From: Knoxdaviesia capensis
Taxonomy: Eukaryota > Ascomycota > Sordariomycetes > Microascales > Gondwanamycetaceae
Direction of reading: 5' to 3'
Length of the DNA stretch: 64,000 bases
NCBI GenBank assembly: GCA_001510575.1
Contig: LNGK01000003.1
Coordinates: 3,673,732 to 3,737,731 of the forward strand
Shown: piece after piece, positions 24,299 to 34,956 of the stretch
Numbering within the stretch: position 1 is the first letter of the stretch
Layout: each line of letters begins with the position of its first letter
The notes under the pieces: model-generated
Seen by the model: the letters and a program-made list of their open reading frames with translations, nothing else
Databases searched by the model: none
Told to the model about the DNA's origin: nothing
Made by a program: the position numbers and the translations under genes

Positions 24299-25478
24299 GC
24301 TTTTGATTAGTGGTTGGATGTGCTTGTGATTCGCCGGGCTCTTCCACGGAAAGCCGGCGATCGTCATATGATGCATGTTGTGAATGTCCGTTTGCTCTGT
24401 TTGTCGTTTTTTCTTTCCCCGATAATTATATATCCCTGGACAGATATTCAGTCAGTTTGAGTCCGAGTCCGGGCCATTCTCGATCTATCTGATCATTCTT
24501 CTTTTATATAATACTTTCCTATATATTTAGCTTAGCACCCCTTGAAATATGAACTCTGGGATTCGCTGATACATCTTGTCTGTCTGCCAACCCGTGACGT
24601 TAGAAATGCTTTACCGTGACATGATACTCGAACCAGTCGTGAATAAGTCTGGATGATTCTCACCTTGACAGCACTGATCATGATGAGCTTGCATTTTCTA
24701 TAGTTCTTGATGTTGTGGTTGTGATTATTCTCGATATATATATATATATACATATTGATGAACTATCTCGGCAGTCAACCTCCGTCTCACCCCCGCTAGT
24801 AGCCGGTTTGAATCATTGAGGGAACGCCACATTCACGCTCCCGACAAACAAAAAGATGCCGTGTAACCAAAGGTGGAAACAGCTGTAATTCATGAATGTG
24901 AGCGGTGAAGAACAGAAAGTTTGAAATAATCCTTCGCCAGAGTTTTCCCCCCTTCAAACTATATTCTTTTTCATCTCAGCTCATCTATACATCGCAGTGC
25001 CTGCCTAGAACAGATGTCTGTTAGATGTCTCGATACTAGTGACCCAATATAGCTTATCTAATCGACATCGCTGACTCATGGATTCCTTTCCGTTCCTGTT
25101 AAATTAATTTTTTTTAAAGGTGGAGGAGGCTCACCTGCTTTGGGGTGATTCTGTCATTTTCCCACTTCTCATCTGGTGTTCAGGCAAAATCATTTCCGTA
25201 TCATCAATCTGACTCTGACCTTCAAAGCATTTTATTTTGTCTCCGTCTGACAGGATTCATTTTTCTCGTATTACTATTTGGTTTTATCTCGCTTTTCCTC
25301 TTCCCTTCTTACTAACTGTTTCTTCCTCTCTCTCCTCCTTTCTTTTTTTCCCCTAGGAGAAACTGTAGTAAACATTTGAACTACTGACACCTTTTGGTTC
25401 TTTCAGTTACAAGCCTTCCCTCATAGCACTTTTACTGCTTTCTTTTTGTGTCTCTTTTCTCATAATACACAGGAAATC
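24299..25478. other. Intergenic: OPT 3' flank and promoter of the RBM39-like gene
   Basis: No gene recognised. A TA run lies at 24734-24750 and AT-rich sequence at 24420-24530 probably belongs to the OPT 3' end. CT-rich sequence from about 25260 to 25470 is the leader of the next gene. An AG (ACACAG) lies directly before the ATG at 25479, so a leader intron is possible. Confidence 0.6.
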
Positions 25479-27535
25479 ATGGCCACCCTTGATGTTGAGG
25501 CATTGCTAGATGCAACTGCCAAGCCCACTCTCGAAAAACCCAAATCTCCCGAAGATGACAACACCTCCAAGTCTGGCCGCCGTGACCGCGATCGGGACAG
25601 TAACACCGACCGTGACCGCCCTCGCGAGCGCAGCCGCGAACGCCAGCGCGACCGAGACCAGCGCGACCGAGATCGTGACCGAGATCGCAAGCCCCGCGAC
25701 CGCCGGGATCACAGCTCGACCCGTAGCCGCCGCGGCTCGCCGTCCGCCATCAGCCACCCGGAGCCATCCCCCCGCAGCGAGGCCGGAAGCCACCGTAGCC
25801 GTCGCCGCAGCTCCAGCCGCAACGGAGGTGGCGTCGACGATGATGACCGTCGCGGACCGCGCCGCCGCCGCGGCCGGTCGCCTTCGCGCTCGCGTTCGCC
25901 GCGGTCTCGCCGCCGGGACGAGCCCCCCTACCGCGACTACCGTGACCGCCGTGAGCGTGGCTCCCGCCGTGATCGGGAGCGTCAGCGCTCCCGAGACCGC
26001 CGCTACCGCGAGCATGACGATCACTACGACCCGTCGTCCAAGCGAGACTCGACCCCCCACCTCAACGAGGATGAACGTGACAGACGCACCGTGTTTGTGC
26101 AGCAGCTCGCAGCTCGCCTCCGTACCCGTGAGCTCAAGGAGTTTTTTGAGAAGATTGGCCCGGTTACAGAGGCCCAGATTGTCAAGGACCGCATTAGTTT
26201 GCGCTCCAAGGGGTACGTTCTCTCCCTCCCTCTCTCTTCGCCTGTCTTTTCCTTGTTACAATTTCGCTAACCTCTCTCTTCTCCCTCTGTCTAGCGTTGG
26301 CTACGTTGAGTTCAAGAACGAAGAATCTGTGACACAGGCTCTGCAACTTACTGGACAAAAGCTCCTAGGTATCCCTATTATTGTGCAGCTCACCGAGGCT
26401 GAGAAGAACCGCCAAGTCCGGGCCGAACCTGTGGTTGCTCCCCAGCCGCAACAGCCTTCGTTCCAACGCCTGTACGTTGGAAACATTCATTTCAACGTCA
26501 CCGAGCAGGATCTTAGAACCGTTTTTGAGCCCTTCGGTGATCTCATCTATGTGCAGCTGCAGAAAGATGAAAACGGACGCAGCCGCGGATACGGCTTTGT
26601 GCAGTAAGCTCACCCTGTTTCTCCGCATTTCAAACATTGGAAGACTGTGACCATGTACTAACAATTCTTCCTATAGGTTCCGTGACTCGAACCAGGCCAA
26701 AGAGGCCCTCGAGAAAATGAATGGGTTTGATCTCGCTGGTCGTCCGATCCGTGTCGGCCTAGGAAATGACAAGGTGAATTCGGACAAGAATAACAACAAC
26801 CACAACAATAACAACAACAACCAGAACGGAAACGGGAACCAAGCATCTGCGGCCCCGGGTGTTGCTGGCCGCACCCAGCAGAATCTCAACAGCGACAAAG
26901 TCGCCGGTGGCGGTGGCGGCGGCGGTCACGGCAACCCCGGTGGAGCCAGTGCTTTGGATGATACTGATGTGGCCGGTGTCAACTTTAACAATTACAGCAG
27001 AGATGCCCTGATGCGCAAGCTGGCCCGCACCGACGAGCCCGTGGTGCCGGCTCCGGCCCCTGCTGTTGAGCCCCGACCTGTTCTGAAGCCTCGCACTGAG
27101 GTTAAGCCACTGCCGGTGAATGTCAACATGGCTAGCCGGTGCGTTGTGCTCAAGAACATGTTCGACCCCGAAGAGTAAGTTATCCCCCCCCCTCGCCTGC
27201 TGCTGCATACCAACTCCCACTATCCATCACTGAAGAAGAAATTAAGAATACTAACAAGGCGTTTTCATTCCAACAGAGAGGAAGGTGATGATTGGGTCAA
27301 GGAGCTCGAAGATGATGTGCGCCAGGAGGCCGAGGAGAAGTACGGCCATGTGGTGCACATCTCTGTCGATCCGACCTCCAAGGGAGACATCTACCTGAAG
27401 TTCGACAAGGTGCAGGGCGGCGAGAATGCCATCAAGGGTCTCAACGGGAGATACTTTGGCGGGCGTATGATTCTCGCCTCACCTGTTGTCGATGCCTTTT
27501 ACAGCAGTTTGTTCTCCCGTAGCCGGGCCATATAA
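25479..27535 (+). CDS. RBM39/CAPER-type splicing factor (RS domain, two RRMs, UHM)
   Basis: A nuclear RNA-binding factor of the RBM39/S. pombe Rsd1 family, which links U2AF and U2 snRNP at the 3' splice site. Four exons (25479-26212, 26295-26603, 26677-27174, 27277-27535) join in frame to 599 residues. Introns are 82, 73 and 102 nt. Residues about 30-195 are a long Arg/Ser/Asp RS-type region. RRM1 begins near residue 203 (RRTVFVQQL, with VGYVEFKN across intron 1). RRM2 begins near 302 (RLYVGNIHF, with RGYGFVQF across intron 2). An Asn-rich and then Gly-rich linker follows. From about 500 comes a U2AF-homology motif (RCVVLKNMFD, acidic EEEEGDDW, GDIYLKF, and GRYFGGR, which supplies the Arg-x-Phe ligand loop). 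The C-terminus VVDAFYSSLFSRSRAI fits the fungal family. The first ATG after the leader was chosen. Confidence 0.95.
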
Positions 27536-29309
27536 AGTCACTAATCAGTTTCTTTGTGGGCGTTTTATCTCTATTTCCGACCTCTCTTCTGTTCTAGGAT
27601 CTAGGTAAGTGTTCACCCATACATCTATGTGTATCTGTGAGGACACAATATCTAACTCCAGTGTCTAGTTTGACGCCACGATGGTTCCATGCGCTCAGCA
27701 TCCGTCCTTCTCGCTCTACGCTTTACCTCTTTTTTTTTTTCCGGCCGATCCTGTTTTGGACTCTCGGCTTTCTAGGAACACGTCTCCTCTAGCTCCTCGA
27801 ACTGCAAATATGTACTGTCTCGGTGCACTCCTTTTCGGTCCAATCGCCCCCTCGCTCAGCATTCCTTCGACTTGATTTCGATTTAGATTCCATGAGAGTT
27901 CATCACGGTTTCCAATCGATCAACCGCCTCTCAACATCTTTCGACGTGTGCCTCGTGTTTTGTCCTCTCCTGCCTTGGACATGCGAGCCGTGCTTTGATT
28001 GACGATTTTCACGAAGGTTTTATTCCTTATTGCGCCAAAACCCGTCTGTCTGTAGCTCACTGCTTCTCTCAGCTTATCGGCCTAGTTCTTACCGTTTAGA
28101 AAGTCACGACTACCCGCTAGACAGGATGGATACAAACTCACGCCTGTCCATCAGTTGTTCTTTTCTATTTCTTCTTTTTTCCCTTTTGCATTCCTCTTCC
28201 ACAGAGACCCCCTCTTTCTACCACCCAAGATGGAGCCGCTGATCTTCGTCCAGGAACCATCACTTGACGACTTCAACTTACCGCAACGTTTCTCAACCAC
28301 TGTTCTTCACTACCTAGATCAGGATATCGGAACCGGCATGGCATCTCTACGTACAGTACTTTCCGCGCCGTGTTCTCACGAAGCTTGATTTTCCCTACTC
28401 ATGTGATGGGCTGATGAGACACACAGATACATTCTCGAGCTGTCCAGATCACAATCCAATGATTTCCCTTCTAGATTCCACACACAAATACACCGCTTTT
28501 CTCCTGTCGCCAGCATCTTGGTTGAACAGGCTAACACTCTCAACTTCCGTGTCTTATCTCCTGGTACCTCATGTCTGAAGAGGACGAACAATCAAGCTAG
28601 GGTACTGGAAGCTGCAAACACGCTTTGTTTGCTGCTTCTCGGTGATTCCATTCTTCTGTTCCTCTTTCTGCTTTCCGCTGCTCCATTTTTTCTGTTCTTG
28701 ACTCAATGACTGCCTCTTCAATCTTCTTCTTTTCTCTCCCTGCAGATTACACTACCTCGCTATGCCCTTTCTATCGCTCAGAAAACGGCCTATTCCTTTG
28801 AAAGTAGTGTCTTTGTTAATGGTACCTTTCTAGAGTTCTGTTTTTTTTCCTATCTTAGCTTTGCTTAAATCTATTGTTTCTATTTTCACGGCTTTTTCTC
28901 CCTTTGGTCCTCCTGAATGCCTTATCTGGTGAATGTGTTTGAGGGGGGTGTGTAGTAAGTTTCTTTGTTCGCCGTAGAAAAAAAAAGTTTTTCTTCGGCT
29001 TTTGGCTAAACTCTAGGTGTGAGGAAAACCATAGCTAAGAGACTTTGGCCTGAATTGCCCGGGCCATGTTCTTTGTTCAAAATCCTAAGTGCTTCAAAGT
29101 GTCCCTAGATTTTGGAGCAAAGCAAACATGGGAAAGTTCAGCCCCGTACGGAAATTTTGTCTGATTCTACGGGACATACATAGTAACTGACTGATCTAGA
29201 AAATGAGTGAACAAAGAACAGGGCCGGTTTGGGGTAAGGCAGTAGGGAATTCTAGTCAGATTCTCATGGATTTGCTATGGATGCTAATGCGGGTGAGAAG
29301 ATGCATTGT
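27536..29309. other. Intergenic: 3' flank of the RBM39-like gene
   Basis: No recognised gene. Just after the stop there is a TTCTAG acceptor-like site, seven bases, and a GTAAGT donor-like site (27590-27610), which could be a 3'-UTR micro-exon. A 52-codon ORF at 28230-28388 has a good start context (CCAAGATGG) but no homologue that I recognise. The rest is pyrimidine-rich or unremarkable. Confidence 0.5.
28230..28388 (+). CDS. Possible small ORF, unrecognised
   Basis: A 52-codon ORF beginning MEPLIFVQEPSLDDFN with a favourable ATG context. It lies about 700 nt downstream of the RBM39-like gene and has no domain that I recognise. It could be a short peptide gene, an exon of a spliced gene, or chance. 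A GTACAG motif inside it might be a donor site. Confidence is low. Confidence 0.15.
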   Translation: MEPLIFVQEPSLDDFNLPQRFSTTVLHYLDQDIGTGMASLRTVLSAPCSHEA

Positions 29310-30520
29310 CAAGCTTGATTCCGGCCTGTGAACAGGGGACACATTCGACTTCCTATCCCAGGCTCTAAGACTAATGCCTTTTCCGGTAAGCCACTGACAG
29401 CATTAACATCCGCCGTCTTCTTGGTCGGAATCAAGAGGGAACTCGGGTGACCCAGCAGCGCCGCACGGTGTGGAACACGGCCCCTGTCTGTAGGAGCCGG
29501 CCCGTGCAAGGGTAGGCCGCAGCAACGAAGCCGTCATCATCGTTGTCAGGCGCAGTGCCCATCGCCTTCAACTCGGGGTCGTAACGCGGTCTGTCTCTCC
29601 ATTCCGCCAGCCAGTTCTCAGTCTTGCTGTCTGAAATTAGGCCATTCTCTTCCCAGTTCTTGGCCCCCGGGGTTCCTTGGTTCGGCTGCTGGTGTAGAGG
29701 CATCTAGTCGAACTGGATCGCCACCGTAGCCATACCTGGCTGCTTGTCAGGGGCGATGTCCAGAACACTTGAACGCGAGGCACCCCTTGACCCAGCACCC
29801 AGCAAGTTGGTGGTCTAGGGGCAGCATATTCCAGCTCTTGTTAGAACAGACCACCTTGCTCGCCACGGGCACGGGGTTGGCGGGGTCTTTGCTCCTTGCG
29901 CATAAGTGCCTTGAAGACCTCGGTGTCCCCGTCAAGTCTGCGGAGGCTCTTCGTGTTCTTGCTCACCGCAAACGGCACAATACGGCGGACGGCTGGGCTC
30001 CCTCTGCCTAGGATGAAGCACCGATCCCGCTCTCAAGCCATGCACTTTTCGGCCTCCGAGTTGTTGCGCGGCGCTGTGCTTGCCAAGAGGTCATCGGGAT
30101 TGTTTAACCCGATATCAACACCTGTGCTTATCTGCAGGACTGAACATGTGTTAGTCGTAGTGTATCTCTTGCTTTGAGAGAGTTGGGGGGCGGGGGAAAG
30201 AAGAGGGGGGACACTATCCACAGACAGATCTTGACAAGGTCCTGGGTCTGCACAGAGAAGATAGCAAACGCATCGGCTGGCATGCCCTTTAGGACGTGAA
30301 GTGGCATGGCCATGATGAAGCTGACATCAAACTTGGAGAGGAGGTTGTTCTGACGAACCGAGAGCTGGGCTGCTTCCTCAATTTGATGGGCAATCCGAAG
30401 GCGTTGGCCTCCCATATCAGCAGGCAAAGGCTCTTGGATGGGAGCCGTCTCCGGCCGCATATCAAATAAAAGCTTTGACGTCTCCATATCCACGTCGGTT
30501 ATCGAATCGTTGTTGATCAA
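29310..30520 (-). pseudogene. Relic of a fungal HNH-endonuclease-domain gene
   Basis: Minus-strand segments in different frames together resemble a fungal HNH_2-type protein. In order: 30520-30225 (MINNDSITDVDMETSKLL ... QTQDLVKI), which may be an N-terminal part; about 30130-30040 (ISTGVDIGLNNPDD...), reaching an in-frame stop; ERDRCFILGRG...RRIVPFAV, where the family usually has RCxxTG...CHIxPF; then after a frameshift SNKSWNMLPLDHQLAGCW, where the family has SWNML...LHxWW; then GIAPDKQPGMATVAIQFD, a stop, and MPLHQQPNQGTPG up to about 29430. Both expected metal/catalytic His positions are lost (Arg-Arg and Ala-Gly). At least two stops and one frameshift break it, so it should not make an active nuclease. 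Whether the 30225-30520 ORF belongs to the same ancestral gene is uncertain. Such HNH genes are lineage-variable in fungi. Confidence 0.6.
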
Positions 30521-31681
30521 GTCGTGTACGATTGCATTGGCCTGCTATTCTACTGCATCCATGAATGACAATACCTGGATAGAAGAAGATAGAATGGATG
30601 AGATGTGAGAGAGGAGATGGGGAAGAAGAACAGGAAAGGAAAGAAGCAGAAAACGCAGCAGAGACAGATACTTGTAGTAAGGTCGCTATAACAGGAGTGT
30701 AAGTCTCGTTATACGAGAACCCTAATGACAGAAGCCCTGAAACCCTAAGCCACCCGAACCCTAAACTGAGGATGCGCCGGCGGCTTGCACCTGGCACCAG
30801 CCGACGCCAGCTGGTATGACTAAAGTGTTCCTGGCGGGGTGCAGGAGGCAGAGGTACTTACAAAACCGCAAAATATACATGTAGCTCAGCAGAGAACATT
30901 GCAATGTCAGTGTACCTCTATTCATCCACTTCTGTACCAACTCTGCAGGGTTCATCTGATAGTGTCATCCTCTTGGTTCCTTTTCCAAGATAGAATTATA
31001 GAAAACCTTCATGATACATCCTCTCAACCTCGAAATCCTCCATTTGTGAGCTTCGGGACTTTTAATTCTACCCCCCCTCCTCCCCTCCCCTCTTTTTTCT
31101 TTTCTTTTATTCTTACCATCCTTTCTCTTTTGGGGGGTTTCTTTGTTTTCCGGTTCTTTTTACCAAAAATGTTCCCTTTCCCTTAGCGGTCTCCCTCTTC
31201 CTGGTTTTGTAATAGCCTGCCTCGGTTTTTCTTTGTTCTCGAAATTGCGTATGCTTGTTCAGTTTGCTCTCTTCTGGCCCTGAAGTACACACGGGCTTCT
31301 TTTCATTTCAGGGAGACTGATCCTCCTTCCTCTCTCTTTGCCCCTCTCTTATTGTCTATCGCCGAATACTCCCCTCTTTAATGTGTTATTATATGTGATA
31401 CCTCCTCGTTCTCCTCTCTCACATCCTGGCTGTCTTCCTGTCCTCTGAGCACCTCCTCACCTCTTCTTCTCGTCCTCTTGCTCTCAGTCTTCTCGCTGCC
31501 TGACTCCTTCTCACTTTCCTCTTCAAAGCATGCTCTTGACTCTTCTCTAGCCGCGCCCCAACCTTCAAATCTTCCGCGGCTCATCTGACTTAAGCGCCAA
31601 GTCCCGATTGATGCGTATTCGTCATCGCAGTACCCTCTTTCCACTTTTCACTCTTGCCATCACTTGCGCCACACGCCGCGA
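30521..31681. other. Intergenic: promoter region of the Doa4-like gene and HNH relic
   Basis: No gene recognised. Three AACCCTAA octamers lie within 47 nt (30718-30764), between the HNH relic (minus) and the ubiquitin hydrolase (plus). A CT-rich leader runs from about 31060 to 31670 up to the ATG at 31682. Confidence 0.65.
30718..30764. promoter_or_regulatory. Triple AACCCTAA (telomere-like) octamer cluster
   Basis: Perfect AACCCTAA copies at 30718-30725, 30741-30748 and 30757-30764, in the same orientation. The motif matches half-sites for Myb-type telobox binders such as Tbf1/TRF-like proteins, which in fungi also act at ordinary promoters. Binding here is inferred. Confidence 0.5.
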
Positions 31682-34600
31682 ATGAGTCCAGCAGCGTCCC
31701 AAACCGTCCCGGCAGCCATGGCGTTACCGCGGGCTTCCAACTCGCACGGATTCAATGGCTTCTCCAAACCCGACATCCCGTCGCGATCCGGCTCGACCCC
31801 TCCTCTTCCTCACATCACCGACCTCACCTCTGTCACCGTCGATATCGATTCCAACACGCCGCTGCGCCGGGTGCTGGAGCTTGGTCATGGATTTCTGAGA
31901 CAAGCCGAGTCGTTTCGAGACCTGTCTCATCAGCCCGACCGAGCGTTTGTGCACTACATCCAGGCCTTTATCGTCATCGCGCAAGTCGTTCCGAGCCACA
32001 AGGACAAAGTCATGTTGCAGGACCGTCGGGACCTAAAGGCAATGTATGAGGACCTGAAAACGAAGGTGTATGCTGAGCATGCGAGCTTCGAAAAGATCAA
32101 GGCCGATATCGTCGCCGATAATGCGCGCAGCGGCGTGCGCCCCAGCTCTGCCGTGGCCCCCTCCCCCGCGGTGTCTCTAGCGCTTTCAAACGGCCACCGA
32201 CGGGAAGCCTCGTCCCCGAACATTTTGCCCATCCGAGTCGGCGGCGATGCGTCGGCGCCGCCGCCTTCCCCGCGACAAAAACCTACTGTTCAACCGAAGC
32301 CGAATAATCTCCATGGAAAGGCGCTTCACAAATCTCGACCTAGCGATGCGACTGCTCGTGTGCCCAACTCCAACGACCTCCACGAGCGCTTCGCCCGTCT
32401 CGGCGGCCCAAAGCCCGCCCCTGGCCAAACCCCCGAACTGAAGGTCAATACTCAGATGCCCATGGCCCCGCGAGTCATGGGACCACGCGACATGCCTTCC
32501 AGCATGATGAAGCCACGGGTGTCAGCTGCTGCCACGGATATTCCGGACCTCCCCAAGCTCCCCGACGCCATCTATAGCCCCGCCCGCGGAACCCTCTCAA
32601 ACGAGGCTGCCCAACTCCCTTCGAGCACTCCGCGAGGTCTCTTCAGCCGGACCGGTTCGATATCCTCAGTTCCCATTTCCACGCCGAGCCACTCAAGCCA
32701 GCTCGTTCACGATTCGACCAGCTACTTCCCGCGCGTTCCTCCGTCTTCAGTGCCCACCATCACTGAATCTCCTGCCCCGCCGCAGGAGGTTGAGTTTCCC
32801 ACTGGTGAGACGATCCAAGCGTCTGACCTGGTCGAACTTATGCGGAGGACCTCGTCGGGAGTCCAGATCCTCCTTATCGATGTCCGTTCCCGCGACAGCT
32901 TCGACGACGGCCACATCATGTCGCATGCCACCATTTGTATCGAACCGGTACTTATCCGTGAGGACATGTCGGCATCAGAGATTGCCGAGGCCATGGTTAT
33001 TGGACCAAGCTCTGAAGAGAATCTGTTTGAGCGCCGCGACACGTTTGATTTAGTCGTACTCTACAACCAAGACTCAACGTCGCTCCCGCGCATCGTGACA
33101 ACAGACCCCGAGCTGGCAGCCCTGAAGACGCTGTACAGAGCCTTGGTCTATCTCAACTACGGAAAGGAACTGAAGCGGAAGCCAGTTCTTCTGGATGGCG
33201 GCTTGGATGCTTGGACCGATCTTATGGGGCGGTTCTCGCTACAGACGTCGTCAACCAGCGGTATTGTTCGCAAACGGGAGGCAAGCGACTCTGCGAATAA
33301 TGTTGGAGGTTCTAGTTCTGGGCCACTGTCGGCTGGATTCATGGCGAAGCGGCGTAGGAGCTCCAAGTATGTGATCCATCCGCTGAAGCCGGAAGACGTC
33401 AAGAAGTGGACGGCCACGATCGAGAACGATGATATCGAGACCGCCAATTCGCCCAACTTTGTCCGGACCACCGAGGACTTCCTCCGGCGGTTTCCCGAAG
33501 TCGTCCCTGAACGCGAGTCGATGGCGTCGCCCATCGCTCAGCCGGTGTATCCCCCACCCCCGGTCCCAGTTTCGGCCATGCCGTTGCCGTCGTCCAACCT
33601 GGCCAGCAGCCCCCGAAACTCGCCGTTTTCTCCTCTTCCTGCACCGCCCACCCGCCCGGCACCGGCGCTTCCTCGCCCGAGCTTCACGGGCCTCAACCCT
33701 CGGGACGCGGCCGATTCCTACGGCGAGAGCGTCGGTGGCGCCACGCCAGGACCGTTTTATACCGGCCTTAACAACCCGGGTAACTGGTGCTACGCAAACT
33801 CGTCTCTGCAAGTCATGCGCATGTCGCCGGGATTCGGCCAGCAGCTCATCAGCTATGGCAAGAATCTCGAAAGCTGTGTGGTGCCGCGTAAGAAGCAGGA
33901 AGAGCAAGACCCGCCACAGCTGATGCTCAAAATCATTGCCAATCTGTTCCAGTGGATGCAGACGGGAAAGATGCAAGTTATGAACGCCCATACACTGATG
34001 GTAAGTTGTCCTCCTATTTCCTCGTCAATATCGCCCATTTTAACCTCTTTCTTCTCTTTTAGGAATATTCGAATTACCTTTGCCGCAAAGGCAAGGTTGG
34101 TCAGATCTTTGGTGGCAGTGGCCAACAAGACGCGTGCGAGTTTATGACTTTCCTGTTTGACCACCTGGATGACGAGACAAACCGGCACCGCGATCAGTAT
34201 GGATATGCCATGTCTGAGGCCATTTCGAAGAAAACAGGCACACTCCTCGGTGCGATGGCTTACTGGGCCGAGTGGAGTAAGCTGAACCGGTCAATCGTTG
34301 ACCACTACTGGAAGAGTCTGGTTGTGCGCTACTCGGAGTGCATCCACTGCAAAGACACGGTGCGCAATGTGAGCATCTCGATGCCGATCGTCGTCGACCC
34401 GCCGCGCAACAACACGAGCGACCTGTCGCTGCTGGATCTGATGAGCCAGTCGTTTGGGTTCGAGAACGTGCCGGACAAGAAGTGCGACGAGTGCAAGAAG
34501 GAAGGCTGCCGGCGGTGGGCGCGGTTTGCGCGGCTGCCGGAGCTGCTGTGCATCTCGCTGGCGCGGTTCTCGCCGGAGACGGGGCGCAAGCTGCTGCACC

Positions 34601-34956
34601 GGGTCACGTGGGACTTTGACCGCATGGACATGTCGGCGCTGTGCGTGCCGAACGCGGAGCGGGTGGGCGTGGCGGCGGAGGAGGCGGCGGCCGTTGCGTT
34701 CGACGTGCCGGCCAACTACCAGTGCTACGCGGTCATTGTGCACGCCGGCGATACGCTCGGCAGCGGCCATTACTACTCGTATGTGCGCGACATGCAGCAG
34801 CGCCAGGCCACCACGCAGAACTGGCACCTCTGCAACGATTCGACGGTGACGCGGGTTACCATTGGGTCGCGGCTGCAGGGCAGTATCCATGAGTCGGTGT
34901 TCAAGAAGAACGGTACTCATGTGCCGTATATGATCTTCTTCCGGCGGACGGCCTAG
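31682..34956 (+). CDS. doa4: Doa4-like ubiquitin carboxyl-terminal hydrolase with rhodanese domain
   Basis: A cysteine protease of the USP class. Doa4 recycles ubiquitin from cargo at endosomes before vesicle budding. Exon 1 is 31682-34000, exon 2 is 34063-34956 (62-nt intron, GTAAGT...TTTTAG), giving 1070 residues. Residues about 45-140 form a helical USP8-dimerisation/MIT-like region (NTPLRRVLELGHGFLRQAE). A long disordered Pro/Ser region follows. Residues about 370-515 are a rhodanese fold (IQASDLVELM...LLIDVRSRDSFDDGHI...LLDGGLDAW) lacking the active-site Cys, as in Doa4. The USP domain runs from about 695 to the end: Cys box GLNNPGNWCYANS (Cys703), QQDACEF, zinc-binding Cys pairs (CIHC, CDEC) and His box GSGHYYSYVR (His1009) with NDS (Asp1032). 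The triad is present, but the Cys box differs from the common LGNTCYMN. The first ATG in frame was chosen. Confidence 0.93.

Noticed and set aside
25510..26607. 365-codon plus-strand ORF inside the RBM39-like gene
   Set aside because: Alternative frame of the Arg-rich repeat region, giving Ala/Thr/Val low complexity; the RS/RRM frame is clearly the real one.
29309..29509. 66-codon minus-strand ORF as a separate gene
   Set aside because: It overlaps the 3' end of the HNH relic and is more simply read as part of its decayed C-terminus.
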